Positions 22,801 through 34,788 are shown, counted from the first letter of the stretch. The stretch is 64,000 bases of DNA from Akebia trifoliata (GCA_017979445.1 CM030718.1:23865021-23929020), one strand, 5' to 3'. Notes: generated by a model from the sequence alone, not told the origin. Program-made: numbers and translations.

Positions 22801-24600
22801 GTGGTGTGCAACTAGTAGGTCTCTTGGTATCCAGAGCTCTTAGCATTTTGTCCTTTATAATTTTGTGACATCAAATCCTACAAATCGATGTGGTTAGGAT
22901 CCACTCCAAGGTATGTGACAAACAAACCCCATCAATTTGAATTTTATAGCATGGATCCCCATTCCAAGGTTTGCTAGGTAACAAACTTGACAAAGTAAGA
23001 GTTGGTGGGTAACAAACATCATAAAGTATGATTTCCTTTGAGTTTTGAGAACTCTAAGGGAGTTTTTGTAATAAAAATGCAATAGTTAGGTCTGTCGGGT
23101 AAATCTATAAAAAATAAATAGGGACAACGACCGTGGAGGATTGGTTTTTCAAAATATTTACAAAAAAGTCCACCCATGAGCAATAGACCATAAATGACAA
23201 ACATTCTAAAAAATCATTCTCCCAAAGGCTTTTTGGAGTTTTTTTGGCAGTAAAAATATCTGAAATACTGTCTTGAATCACTTCAATGAAACGGTCTTAA
23301 AAAAACTTCTGTAGAATCAATTTTTGTTTATTATTTTTCCTATCAAATACCGCTCTACTCTTAAATATTTGGGATATTTCAATGACTTAAAACCAATGAC
23401 AGTCCCCTTTGACCTTGGTCTTCAACTATGACAAAAAAAAAAAAAAAATATTTCACCATTACTCTTTCTTCCTTACAAAACCAATCCTCTTCAATCTAAT
23501 GTATTATATTAATCATTGATAGTGATGATGATGTGACCATTATCATCTTCAACATTGTGATCATCATCATCATTCAATGTTATTATCATCATAATCATTA
23601 TGATCATTGTCATAATCATGATCACCATCATCATTATTCATTGTCATTGTCATGATAATTGCCACACAACCACCACCACCACCATTCATCGTCATTTCAT
23701 CATAAGCATGATCACCATCACCTCCATCAAAATCATCCATTGTCATTGTCATTATTATTATGATGATGATCATCATCATTGTGGAGGGTTTTTTAGATTT
23801 CATTCCTCGAGATGTGTAATGTCATTGATCAGTCGACTCTACTGCTCTAGTGGATGATGTTTCAATCTTGCTCATTTGTTCCAAGGGGTACGGTTGGATC
23901 TAAGCTTTTGATGATGAAGATGGTAAAGGATGAAGCCCCGGTGTGGTTCTTGCCAATAATTCTCCGAAGATCAAGTTAGATTGAAATGATACTGATGTTA
24001 ATGAGACAAATTTGTACCGTCTCTTATAAGAGAATATTTTATGTTTTCCTTTTCTATTATTTGATTCTTATCTTGACTCACAATAGCTTTGTAATCGATT
24101 TACAATAGCATTGAAATAGTTATATAAAGTTCTATCTTGGGTTTCAATCTCATCGAGGAGAGAACCCTTTCTTCCTCATTTTTTTTGTTTTCATGGTATT
24201 GGAACTCTCTTCAAGATCACTGTCATCCTCATTAGGAGTTGTCGTGCCCCAGGAGCGCTAACATAAATCCCCATGTCAAATCTCAAGGTATTAGGTGGCG
24301 TCTCTAGACTTTGACATGGTTTCTTTTATTTATAATTAGCATTCCAAGGCACTCAAAAAAACTGATAAACCAAAAACAACTTCTGCTGTGTATATATATA
24401 TACACACAAAAAGAATAAACAAGTAGTGGAAGACTTTGTACATCTAACAACATCATAGATTTTAGTACGGAAGGAGTTAAAATATACAAAATTACAAAAA
24501 TATCCTCTCTCTAACATGAATTTAACACTCAACGCAAAATCTATATACATCTCGGACAAAATGACTTCTAGTGGGTGTAATCCCAATACTCACCAAGTAA
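22801..24600. other. Foreign segment between the two arrays
   Basis: Starts with GTGGTGTGCAACTAGT, the terminal repeat of the element at 35737-36264. 22850-23010 is an inverted relative of 35190-35370. 23520-23790 is an imperfect (ATC/ATG)n tract. A short TA/CA tract lies at 24391-24409. The open frames here come from simple repeats and are not called. Confidence 0.6.
23520..23790. repeat. Imperfect ATC/ATG trinucleotide tract
   Basis: About 270 bp built from ATC, ATT, ACC and GTC triplets, free of stops in one frame on each strand. It is a decayed microsatellite, not a gene. Confidence 0.85.
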
Positions 24601-25200
24601 CGATCAAAACACATTTTTCAAATATGACTAAGGTTTGCCTCAAATTACAATCTTATCATAATAAAATATTATAGCACTCATTCAAATAATTTTAGTAACT
24701 TTTTACAATTAAAAAAGGTTCATATAAAATCCTAAATTTAAAACAAAAGAATCTAGAAAAAAAAATTTAGAGTTTCTATTGGCATCCCAACTTTTACTTA
24801 TTTTCAACCATTCACCTATTTTCTTTATTTATTACTAAGGTTTGTCTCTAATTACAATCTCAACTGAATAAAATATTATAGTACTCATTCAAACAATTTC
24901 AGTAGTTTTTTTATAATTATAAAAAATGTTCATATAAAATCTTAAACCTAAAACAAAAGAATTTAAGAAAAAAATGAGAGTTTCTATTGACAGCCTAACT
25001 TTTACTTATTTTCAACCATTCACCTATTTTATTTATTTATTACTAAGGTTTGCTTCTAATTACAATTCAAACATAATAAAATATTATAACACTCATTCAA
25101 ATAATTGTAGTAGTCTTTTACTGTTAAGAAAAGGTTCATATAAAATTCTAAACCCAAAACAAAAGAATCTAAGCAAAATAAAAGAAAAAATGAGAGAGCT
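24601..25200. repeat. Tandem array 2, ~208-bp unit, about 3 copies
   Basis: Same unit as array 1: TAAGGTTTG recurs at 24629, 24836 and 25044 (periods 207 and 208). The array starts at the same internal point as array 1 (GATCAAAACA near 24602 and 21653), which suggests duplication of a larger block. Confidence 0.9.
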
Positions 25201-26287
25201 TCTATTAGCACCTCAACTTTTACTTGTTCTCAACCATTCAATTTTTTTTTAATTGTGGTGTAATAAGAAAAAGTTGGGTGCCAATAACACCTATCCTAAA
25301 ATATCTCTCATAGTAAAAAGTTGAAACACCTCCTTTTTTTTTCCAGGTTAATTAGATAAATATATTTCATTCATTATTTTTTTTTTTTCATTTTTTTATT
25401 TGACTTTTTAAGGAAATCATTTTCATTCAAAAAGCATAATTTGTTTTACATAAAATTACTTTTTTTTTTTTTTTTAAATTTTTTATTTTCATAATTGAAA
25501 CCCTCGGTATTTGATTGCCAATTTGGTAATTCATTTGAGCTCAACGATCCTTAGTAAGATTTCAAATTTTACTAAGTTAGTAGGAAAAATACTTCTCTAA
25601 AATATTTTATTGTGTCTAAGTAACCTTGGGCTTACCTTGTGCCATCCAAAAACATTGTCGGATGCTTCAATATTGTAGTGGAAAAAAGTATATGAACTTT
25701 AAAGATACAAATCCCAAAAAAATAGTTATTTTTCACCGTAGTATTTTAATTTTAGGTTTGGGAGTTATTTGAAAGTTCGATTGCCATCAACTTTCAAAAA
25801 CTTGGATCAAGCTCTGAAAAAAAAATTATTTCTTGAATTTTATTTTTTTGATATGAGTTTTTAATGAAACTCAGAGGGTTGTCGTAGTTTGGACTGGTGA
25901 TGTGCTTATCCATATGAGAAAAATGACCCTTAGCAAGGATTAAAATTTTACCACATTAGTAAGACAAGTGTTTTGCTATTTCAATTGAAAATGACGATGT
26001 TTGAATTTGTATTTAATTAATAAAGAGAATAAGGACTGTAAAAAAAATTAAGATGGAGGGACTGCTACAAAAAAATTCCAAACAATCCTCCGATGGGATT
26101 GGGCGGTCACCATGCATCAACAATATGCCTGTCAAAATCACACTTTGACCTTCCATACCTATGGTTCAAAAGTTGATCGAGCAACAACATGGATGTTTAT
26201 AGTTGGGTCAATTCGACAATTTTAGAAGCTAACTTGGGTGTAGCATCATCGAAGTCTAGTTCTAGGATTTAAAGTGTTTGCCTTGTA

Positions 26288-26805
26288 TAGAGGTGTTAAT
26301 CAGTGAGTTACTAAGAAAGTTAGAACCATAACCATTATTTTTTTTTTATTCCGATTCTTATTGGTTCTAGATCCAATTTTAAAATAAATGGAACCGGAAT
26401 CAGAATTGCAAAAAATCTCAGGCACACATCGATTCAGGTTATCAAAAATCGAATGGGAAAAAAATTATTTTAAAATAATTAAAAACAATTCTTTCTAAAA
26501 ATAACATGTTATCTACAAAATATCAACTTAATTATAATTTGTTCCACTAAAAATATGATTTAATGACTTTTTTTTTTTTTCAAAAATTAAAAATCATACT
26601 CTTTACAAGTAATAAACTTTAAGAAGAGTTTAAGAAGAGATGAGACATTTCAAGCTCCACTAATTAATTTACATGAAAAATTGAAGAGCTTGATACAATA
26701 TATATGTTAATTTTAAAATATGGGAAACCTTAAATCACGCATAATGTAAAAATAAATGACAAAATAAATTGGTTTCGGGTAAATGGATACCCATTGACAC
26801 CCCTA
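26288..26805. mobile_element. Non-autonomous hAT-like element (518 bp)
   Basis: Ends TAGAGGTGTTAAT and (reverse complement) TAGGGGTGTCAAT, with flanks GCCTTGTA (26280-26287) and GCCATGTC (26806-26813), 6 of 8 identical. The interior is AT-rich with GGTTCTAGATCCAAT and GGAACCGGAATC blocks. No coding capacity. Confidence 0.6.
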
Positions 26806-26813
26806 GCCATGTC

Positions 26814-27540
26814 CCAATATTAGTGCTGTAACTTGGGCGAACTAGCCGGAGCTCAATCCGATTGATGGGCAAGCTTGTGCTAAGTTATGTAGAACATGAG
26901 TTGAGTTTGAGTTAACATAACTCAATCCAAACTTAATTCAGGTTGAGCTCGGGTTGAAGGTTCGGGCAACCCAACTCAACCCAAACCCAAGATTATATAA
27001 TATTATAAAAATATTTCTAAATTTATTATATAATTATTTATTTTAAAAGTATTTTCTTATTAAGGATATAAATTTTTATTTGTATTAATTGTATTTCTTG
27101 CTTAAGATATAAAATTTCTTTACTAATTAACACAAAATTAGGCTTATTAAACGAGTGCAACCTTCTCAAAACTATTTAATTTGGGCTAACCTGATCTCAA
27201 CTTGTGTTTAGAAGCACAAGCTTGGGTCATCAGATCTGCCAGACTTGGGTTTACCATTTTAACTCTCTCAATTTGTAACCCTACGTAATATGTACTCAAG
27301 GCAGTATACGATTGTGCATGAAAAATAGAGGGAAAATGAATTTCTTAGAAAATGCAATTTAAAGTGTTTGGTTATGTATTTTTCTTGGAATTTCCTTCTC
27401 CATTGGAATTTTCTATGGAGGAAAGTATTTTTCGATCCTGCCCCATTGGAAATGAGATTTTCTGCCTCTTAATTTTTTTCCTTCTCCCAATTTACCCACA
27501 CCCCTAAAACAAAAAAGAGTCATGATAATATGACGCTTCC
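26814..27540. repeat. Intergenic, old repeat remnant
   Basis: About 26826-27285 begins GTAACTTGGGCGAAC and ends CAATTTGTAACCCTA, with repeated GAGCTC/CCCAACTCAACCC words. It looks like a diverged hAT-type element without clear target duplications. The remainder is AT-rich with no gene. Confidence 0.4.
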
Positions 27541-27550
27541 CTTTGACACA

Positions 27551-27683
27551 CACACCCTACACCCTCATCACAGAATTGTAGATCATTTGCCTTGGGATAC
27601 ATAAAAATGATTTATTATTATGCATATCCCAAGGCAAATGATCAACGATTCTGTGATGGGGCCTAAGGGAGTGTGTAGGGGGG
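27551..27683. repeat. 133-bp inverted repeat (foldback)
   Basis: GATCATTTGCCTTGGGATA pairs with TATCCCAAGGCAAATGATC, and CACACCCTACACCC pairs with GTGTGTAGGGGGG. The loop is about 25 bp. A likely MITE. Confidence 0.75.
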
Positions 27684-28140
27684 AGTATTAGAAAATCATC
27701 ACAAACCTGTATATTTTAGTTTTAAAATTTAAAAGTTTGACTTGACTCCTTCTCCAAGGAGTTGACTTGGTTGAGTAAAAAATATATATTATTTTTTTTC
27801 TTTTTCAATTTAAGAAAAATAAAAAAAATATTTTCTTGATTCTTCACAACAATATTATATGCAGTCGAATAACTAGGTCGGGTTTTTAATATGACTCAAT
27901 GCACTTCCGAGCTGAATCGGCCATGTTGACTTGATAATTTGCAGATTTGGCTTGGTGAGTTAGTTCCATTTGACTCAAAATCTAACGAGTTAAGTTGATT
28001 TGATTGAATTTCGAGTTGACTCAACAAGTTCTGAAATTATGCTTAAAATCAACGCTCTTTTTGATGTTTTTCTAGGTCCAATCAAAACGCAGAATTATTT
28101 TTCTCGTATATTTGATCAAAAGTTCCATTAAGTAGGCCAA
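27684..28140. other. Intergenic, nothing recognised
   Basis: AT-rich DNA with GTTGACTTGG/TTGACTCAAC words and no clear element or gene. It lies upstream of the APX promoter. Confidence 0.4.
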
Positions 28141-28149
28141 TTATAATGT

Positions 28150-28600
28150 GCCACGTGCCCGTCTTTGTTAAAACTTTTTCTTCCGCTCTGTATCTCTCAT
28201 CCTTAGACATGACTCATGAGTACAGAATCGGGATAAACGTGATGTACGAATTGCCACGTGGCCGAGTAATCTCGCGCGCTGAGACAAAGAGTCTACCTTA
28301 TTGTCGTGTATTAATCTCATCTTGGAGTCAATCTGCTTTATCTCAACCACTCATAGTATTCCACGTGGCAACTCTTATTGACTATCTCCCAGGAATCTTT
28401 TTTAGACGACGCGTTCACACCTGCAGTGTAAGATATTTAATTCGCAAAACGACAAAGTTGTTCACTTTTTAATGTAGAAAGACCAAAATATCCTTTCCCC
28501 TCACAGCCGGCTGCGGCACCATAGTCAGGATATTCTCGTTATTTTACAAAACAATTCAGCCTTCTTTGTAAACTATATAATTAGTTATATTTTGTTTCGA
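28150..28600 (+). promoter_or_regulatory. APX promoter: three G-boxes and a TATA box
   Basis: Palindromic CACGTG cores lie at 28152-28157, 28255-28260 and 28362-28367, each preceded by C (CCACGTG), spaced 103 and 107 bp. TGACTCA (28210-28216) resembles a bZIP site. TATATAA at 28574-28580 is a good TATA box, placing the transcription start near 28605. G-boxes bind bZIP and bHLH factors. That these sites drive light- or stress-responsive expression is inference. Confidence 0.65.
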
Positions 28601-28604
28601 GATC

Positions 28605-29053
28605 TCCACTCACCAACTCACTGTGATTTCACGGTTCAACATGATCGTAGTCGTTGAAGAAGGCAAGCCAATATAGACCAGAATCTGGATCCGACGGCCG
28701 AAAATGATTCAAGAGAACCTTCTCGTCTCTATATTAATTGTTGTGTAGTTGGTTGAAGTGAGCTTGTGTTGTACTCGCGCTTAGGGTTCTTCGTTCGATC
28801 GAAGTCGTTGTCTTAGGTCTGCAACTCTTTTCTTTAATATAATTCTCCTCCTCTGATCTTGAATCGTTTTAAACTAGTTTGATCTAGATCATAGAGTCTT
28901 CGATCGTGCTTTTTCTGTAGTTGAAACATGTCTTTTTTGGGGTTGATTGGATCTGATTTGATCGATCTCTTGTTCTTTGTCTCTGATTGGTCGATTCGTC
29001 TTCGAGAAATCTAATACAAGTTGTTTTTGGTTTGAATCTCTCAGGAAATCGCT
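28605..29053 (+). other. APX 5' UTR with probable leader intron
   Basis: A likely intron runs from a donor at 28817 (TTAG|GTCTGC) to the acceptor AG 29043-29044, leaving GAAATCGCT before the start codon. A 5'-UTR intron is known in Arabidopsis APX1. The exact transcription start and donor are estimates. Confidence 0.6.
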
Positions 29054-32000
29054 ATGGGAAAGTGTTACCCAACTGTGAGCCAAGATTACCAAAAAGCAGT
29101 CGAAAAATGCAAGAAGAAACTCAGAGGATTGATTGCTGAGAAGAACTGTGCGCCTTTGATGCTTCGATTGGCGTAAGTTCTCACTAGATGTTCTTCAACA
29201 ATTTTTTTTTTGTTTTTTGTTTTTTAATCGTTTCTGAGCATAGGAAGACCAAGAGCAATTAAACTGACATCGGTTCATGATTTCATATCTGATTTTTTTT
29301 TTTGGATGCAGATGGCACTCAGCAGGAACTTTTGATGTGAAGACAAGGACAGGAGGTCCGTTCGGGACGATAAAAAAGCCGGCAGAGCTGGCTCATGGAG
29401 CCAACAATGGTCTGGATATTGCAGTTAGGCTCTTGGAACCTATTAAGGAACAATTCCCCATCTTGTCTTATGCAGACTTCTACCAGGTATTTTTATTAAT
29501 CCAAGTTTAAAAAACAAAATTAAAAAAAAAAAAAAAACTTTGCTTCAATAGTTTTAGATCCTTTAATTAATGTATATATTTAAATCACAGTTGGCAGGAG
29601 TTGTTGCAGTTGAAATCACTGGCGGACCTGAGGTTCCTTTCCACCCTGGCAGGCCGGTAAGTGATCGTAAAGCTCTCCTGTTCTCTAATTAAATGCCATA
29701 TTCATTGTTGCTTGAATTTTTTTGCTCACTATAGTTAAGCTTGCCAGATTTGTAACAAGTAAGATGTTTAATCACTTTTCTTGAAAATGTTGGAATTTCT
29801 TTTTTAATGTATTTATTTATTTATGTGTTCTTAATTTATTCTTTCTGTTGTTGTTAGTGAATTGGTTGATGTGTAAACTCTGTTGGGAATTTGCAAAATA
29901 AAAGGGGGTGTGGTTATTTGTCAAATAGTGGTTTTATAACCTTCAGGCTATTGTTTGAACTACAACTTTTGGTAAAATTTTTAGCGGAAAATGAAATTTC
30001 AAGAACTCTTATTTTTCAAACTTATTTACCCATTTACTTGATTTTCTTGTTGTTTTAGAGACTACACTGTAAGGCTAGGAGCTTAAATGTATAGTCGCTA
30101 GGAGCTTAAAGATGTTTTTCTTATTTGTCACTTTGTTGTTCTGATCTTTGACTTCTTGATTGACATGATCTGGGCCTTGGATGGTTGATCTATTGGTCTG
30201 ATCATAGAGGGTGTCATGGGAATGACACTCCTATGTGGGTGCCCAAGACATGATGCCGAATACTGGCAACATGGTGCGTGATGGGGACATCAGGCCCATG
30301 AGGTGTGATGTGGGTGCGATTGGTTGGTTTGCTTGTGTATGATGCCTAGGAAGGATAATATGGGAATGGGTGCTTAACGTATGGGACCCAGGTGGTAGGG
30401 AGGACATCATGCCTTGGCACCTGGGCTTGAGTAATAAGGACTTTAATCGTTTGATTGAGTTGACCATTGGTCACAGTGGGGTACTTTGTTCTGTGTTGAA
30501 TGTTCATTGTTGGTGTTCACTTCGAAATGGTTGCAATCCATCACCTCAACCATTAGATCTTGATAATCATTTATCAAATTGATCAGGACCATTCATAAAA
30601 AATTAAATGATTGGTTAAGCCTGTGAATGGGTGCACTAAAGTCTATAGTTAGTGGGCTCTGGGATGGGTTAAATCTGATTTGGATAGTTCTCAAGTTTTG
30701 TTTTGTTGGTGCATTACTCTGTTCTTCTCCTTGTCACTATAAATACATTGTGTTAGGAAAAACTTTTATAATTTGATATTTTAGTTAAAGAGTTTCTAGC
30801 TAAATGTGCACCTGTTTTTTTTTTTGCATGGGCCTGACTTCAAACTGAAATAAGACTAGGCATGAGTTCTATTGGAAGCTAAATGTCCTCAAGTTATGGT
30901 TAGGTGCAGAATTATTTGTGCAATGATCATGAATTTGAAATCGGTGACTAGAAATTTTAGTTTTACCAATTTTCTAATTAGAGAAGTTTTCTTAAAGGTG
31001 GATCTCCTTCCACAAAAATCATGTTACTTTTTTTTTCTTTTCCATATCGATTCCATTATAGCTTCTTGAAATTTATGATAATAAATTGAATCAGCCACTC
31101 ATTATCGAATGTAGGAACCACCTTTGCTCTTACTTCTCCTATTTCACATCGACCATGTTTTTTAGTTTCTTAGAACATGCAAGCATTTTAGGAAGAGTAT
31201 GTCTTCTGTTTTGGGTTTCCACAAACTATTGGAGGAGCTTTTGTTGGATTGATTCTAAGTTGATGACAATGGTTAAGAAAAATGAGCATCATCTTATCAG
31301 CGAGCTATTAAAATATTTATATGTTACTGTAGTGGATTTTCTGGCCTTTAGCTAGAGTATTTTTTTTCGCTTCGTATGGACATTTTCCACCTAATATTTG
31401 CTTGCTTCTTTGCATCTTACTTTAATCTCTACAATAAATCGACTTTGAATTTGTAGTCATGCATGAACTTATTTATTTTGCTCCTACATTGAACTTGGCG
31501 GCATTCGGTTCCCAACAAATTTTTTCTGAGATGGGTTGGGCTGCACCAGACTTAAGCTTAGCTATATATGGACCTAGTTTGATTCTGGTTTGGTCCTTGC
31601 CCATATCATGTGAACCCAGGGTCAGCCTTTAGAAGGAATGTTTGAGGAAATTAGAGGACCCTTGAGAGAGAGGGACAGAGGTTTCTAGGGTCTGTAATGG
31701 AATACACCATATTAAGTGAAGAATCCTCAACTAAATACATGCTTAAAAAAATTTACTCATCTCTTTTTTCTCCTAAAATGAGGGTCACTTTTATGTCAGA
31801 GAAAGTGAAGACTTGATAATCCTTCTCAAAAACTTGGGAGTGGTAACTTCCTAACTTAAACAAACTGCTTGGTTAGGGATTCCATCATAACCAATAAGCA
31901 TAAGGTAATCATTTGAATCCTAAGACTACCTAATTGGATCTTCTGTGGGCCCACCGATGAACTGTGCTACATCAAATGTTTACTTTGCAGTTTCTAGTAG

Positions 32001-33594
32001 ATTGAAATGGAAGACTTTAGATTTTTTGGAGTTGAATGGGGGTAAGGTCCAATTAAGGGGAAGAAGGACCGCTTAGCTAAGTAGTAAGACCTTCTAGAGG
32101 TTGTTCCCAAGGTCATAGGTTCAATCCTCTAGAACCCCTTCTTATGCTAACCACCAACCCCACCAAGCAAAAAAAAAAAAAAAAGTTCCAATTAAGGAGA
32201 CCCAAGATAGTTGAGACAAAGCTTTGATGTTTAATGTGATGATGGATAGCTGACAGAGGAAGCTTTCTTCCTTTCTTTTGCCCAACCTTTTGTTCCTATG
32301 CATAAACATTGGTAACTATCTCATTGAGTCTTATTGGGTCAGTTACAATGAAATAGAAAATAACCGAAGGAAGGCCACTTCTTTTATATTCATTTCTAAA
32401 GTTAATTTAAAAGTTTTGTCTTGTTTGTTTTTGCTATTTTATGCCACTATTTAAATCCTAACCATCAGTACTTTTTTCATGGGAATCGTGACGGAATGTT
32501 TCTGATTATCTCAGGACAAGCACGAACCACCTCCAGAAGGCCGCTTGCCTGATGCCACCAAGGGTTAGTTTCTGTGTGTGTGTGAACCTAATCTTGCAAA
32601 TGAAACTGTTCATTCGCAACTATTATTATATGATCCATTGAATTGAATTAACATGGGTTATTGGGGGATCTTAGCTCAAGAATGGTCTAAAAAAATGAAA
32701 TTGTTTTTAAGAAACAGAATATGAATGATAAGATTCTGATATCTTCTGCTACCATTTCAGGTACGGACCATCTGAGGCAGGTGTTTGTCCACCAAATGGG
32801 TCTCTGCGATAAGGATATTGTTACTCTCTCTGGTGGTCACACCCTGGTCTGTTTCAGAATTCTACCTTTCCTTCTTTTCTGTTTATAACTTGTTAATATG
32901 TCGAACCAAGATTGGGTTCTCCAACACTATATATATATATATCTCCCGGATCTGTAATAATTCATTCATTTCTGATTAGTACTTGGGTTTGTTTGTTGTT
33001 TCGGACAGGGAAGATGCCACCCAGAACGCTCTGGATTTGATGGTCCCTGGACCTTCAACCCTCTCATCTTTGATAACTCCTACTTCAAGTAATTCCATTG
33101 ATCCCTTTTCAAATCTTTATAATAATTAGTGAACTTCCTTTGGCTTATATGATAGTAGTTTGGTTCTTTCGGGGGAAGAGAATAACTGATTCCATTTACT
33201 GTTATTTTAATTTGTTTTATTGCAACAGAGAGCTCGTGACTGGTGAGAAGGAGGGGCTTATCCAGCTCCCAACAGACAAGGTTCTTCTTGAGGATCCTAT
33301 CTTCCGCCCTCTCGTTTTGAAATATGCTGAGGTTTGTGTTCATGGTTTTAACAACTTGTGCTATGATTGATGATTGATGATTGATGATTGATGATTGATG
33401 ATGATGATGATGATGAGAGATCTTTTTTCCAGGATGAGGATGCTTTCTTTGAGGACTATGCTGAATCTCATTTGAAGCTCTCTGAACTGGGGTGAGTATT
33501 CTTGATACCTTGATTAACATGATATTCATATATTACTATTTGTATCTGATGATGAGATGTTCTTTTTAATAACTCCAGATTTGCTGACAAGTGA
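29054..33594 (+). CDS. APX1: Cytosolic L-ascorbate peroxidase
   Basis: Haem peroxidase that reduces hydrogen peroxide with ascorbate in the cytosol (ascorbate-glutathione cycle). Nine coding exons: 29054-29172, 29312-29486, 29591-29656, 32515-32563, 32761-32846, 33009-33088, 33229-33331, 33433-33491, 33579-33594. They sum to 753 nt, or 250 residues, the usual length of cytosolic APX. The active-site motif [14 protein letters not shown] gives Arg38, Trp41 and His42. The haem-ligand motif [12 protein letters not shown] gives His163, with Trp179 in GFDGPWT. Arg172 (PERSG), needed for ascorbate oxidation in pea APX, is present. There is no transit peptide, peroxisomal signal or C-terminal membrane anchor; it ends LSELGFADK. 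The 2.86-kb third coding intron carries a SINE. All splice borders are GT...AG. The number of the paralogue (APX1 or APX2) is not certain. Confidence 0.97.
29657..32061. other. APX intron 3, left part
   Basis: AT-rich intron DNA. 30170-30460 is less AT-rich, with repeated GGGACAT/CATGGG words and no recognised family. No exon signal fits here: the reading frame joins 29656 directly to 32515. Confidence 0.5.
32062..32184 (+). mobile_element. tRNA-derived SINE in an APX intron
   Basis: A 123-bp element with an A-box-like TTAGCTAAGTAGTAAG (about 32073-32088), a B-box-like AGGTTCAATCC and a terminal A run. It is flanked by a ~16-bp target duplication with two mismatches, GGTCCAATTAAGGGGA (32046-32061) and GTTCCAATTAAGGAGA (32185-32200). 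It is in the same orientation as APX. Confidence 0.8.
33363..33417 (+). repeat. (GATTGAT/ATG)n tract in APX intron 8
   Basis: Five tandem GATTGAT-type units followed by (GAT)n, lying 15 bp before the acceptor of exon 8 (33433). It could vary in length between individuals. Confidence 0.85.
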
Positions 33595-33852
33595 GGGAAT
33601 GATTAGTAGGACTCTGGCTGAGGAGGAATGCAGTCTTGTTTTGTTTGGTGTTGTGTCTGTCTTTTCTTATTCTAGTTCCAGAAGATGAAATGTTATGATT
33701 GGACTTCTCTTTTTTTTTTTTTTTTTTCTTTTCTAAGCAGCGGACATGGGAGATGAATTTCTTGGTAGTAGTTGTGGGATTACTTAGTTCCACTAGTAAG
33801 ATAGTAATGAAATAGTACTTCCTTAAATATTTTGGATTTACTTAAATTGGTG

Positions 33853-33908
33853 ACACACACACACAGACACACACACGCACACACGCGCGCGCGCGCGCGC
33901 GTGCATGC
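33853..33908. repeat. Alternating CA then CG tract
   Basis: About 25 dinucleotide steps of alternating purine and pyrimidine: (AC)n interrupted by one G, then (GC)n, ending GTGCATGC. It lies about 260 bp after the APX stop codon. Confidence 0.9.
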
Positions 33909-34788
33909 TATATGGGTGGGGGTAGGGGGCCAGACAGTGTGGGTTGGAGCAAAGTCAAGGTGGCTGAGAACAGTGATGAATCTCTTAAGCCTAGATGAGC
34001 ATTGGAGGACAGGAAGTATCACATCCTACTCATTCTCACAAAGTAATCTCAAATCTTTTTTGAAATTTCAGAAAATTCGTCTAATAAAGGACCAGTCTAT
34101 TAAATCGGAATTTGCAAAATAATCACAGAATATTGTAAATTTTTTATCCTTCAACCGCAACATTTAATCTGTCAACCTTCAAATCTCAAGAATAAGATAG
34201 AAATTTTAGGTCTAAAACCTTGTAGGCTATGTTTGAAAGGAAGAGCAGAGAAAAGAAACTCAATTTCTCTCCATTTCTCTCAATCGAAGCACAGCGTTAA
34301 TCTTAATTGTAAGATAAAATTTTGGTAAGGTTTGGAGATGATTTTTTTCCCCTCATTTGGGATCATGGGACATTCCCATCTATAAAATGCATCTTTAAAA
34401 TGATTTTTCAGACCTAGCTGGAACCAAGTATAAGCATCTTATCGTTCATATTCTGTTTGGTCTGTCAGAGAACACCCAAAGGGATTGGTACAGATTTCCT
34501 AGAGATTCATTTTCTACCAATCTTAGCCCTAGCTGCGATCCACGTCGGGTCTGTCTGTCAAAAAAATGGCTGAGATGGGAAGCCATTCATTCTCAAGGAT
34601 CTAAAAGGGAAATACTAACCTCAAACGAGGTCCCACACTGAGGCTTTCTTCAAAGGTACAACTCAAATGGAGGGATTTGAGCGTAGAAAAGTCACACACC
34701 AACAAACAACATGGAGGTTCTACATGTCAATCTAACAATAATAAAATTTAAAATAAAAAAACAGAAAAACCGACCAACTAGTTATAGA
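33909..34788. other. Intergenic, nothing recognised
   Basis: DNA downstream of APX with no convincing open frame or repeat family. Confidence 0.4.

Larger units (their letters stand above)
20770..26145. mobile_element. Long-inverted-arm element with internal repeat arrays (MULE-like?)
   Basis: Left arm (20770 to about 21570) and right arm (about 25310 to 26145) are inverted copies over ~0.8 kb. Matches include GGAGGATTG.TTGGAATTTTTTTG, CTCTTTATTAATTAAAT, ACGGTGAAAAATAAC and AAATCTTACTAAGGATC. Ends read GAGTGCGATTTTG and (reverse complement) AAGTGTGATTTTG. Possible 9-bp target duplications are TGGCCATCC (20761-20769) and TGACCTTCC (26146-26154), 7 of 9 equal. Inside are two tandem arrays and a foreign segment. 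No transposase was found. Long arms plus 9-bp flanks fit a MULE, but this is inference. Confidence 0.65.

Noticed and set aside
23570..23857. Open frames on both strands rich in Asp/Met or Ile/His
   Set aside because: They come from the imperfect ATC/ATG tract. No family motif and no gene structure around them.
24974..25252. 92-codon + strand frame
   Set aside because: It lies wholly in the 208-bp repeat array and has no conserved motif; other units carry stops in the same frame.
32062..32184. A and B boxes suggesting a tRNA gene
   Set aside because: No cloverleaf with a proper acceptor stem, but target duplication and A tail are present, so it is a SINE. The same applies to 34789-34909 and 45612-45894.
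33080..33529. 149-codon minus-strand frame over APX exons
   Set aside because: Antisense shadow of the APX exons and the GATTGAT repeat.
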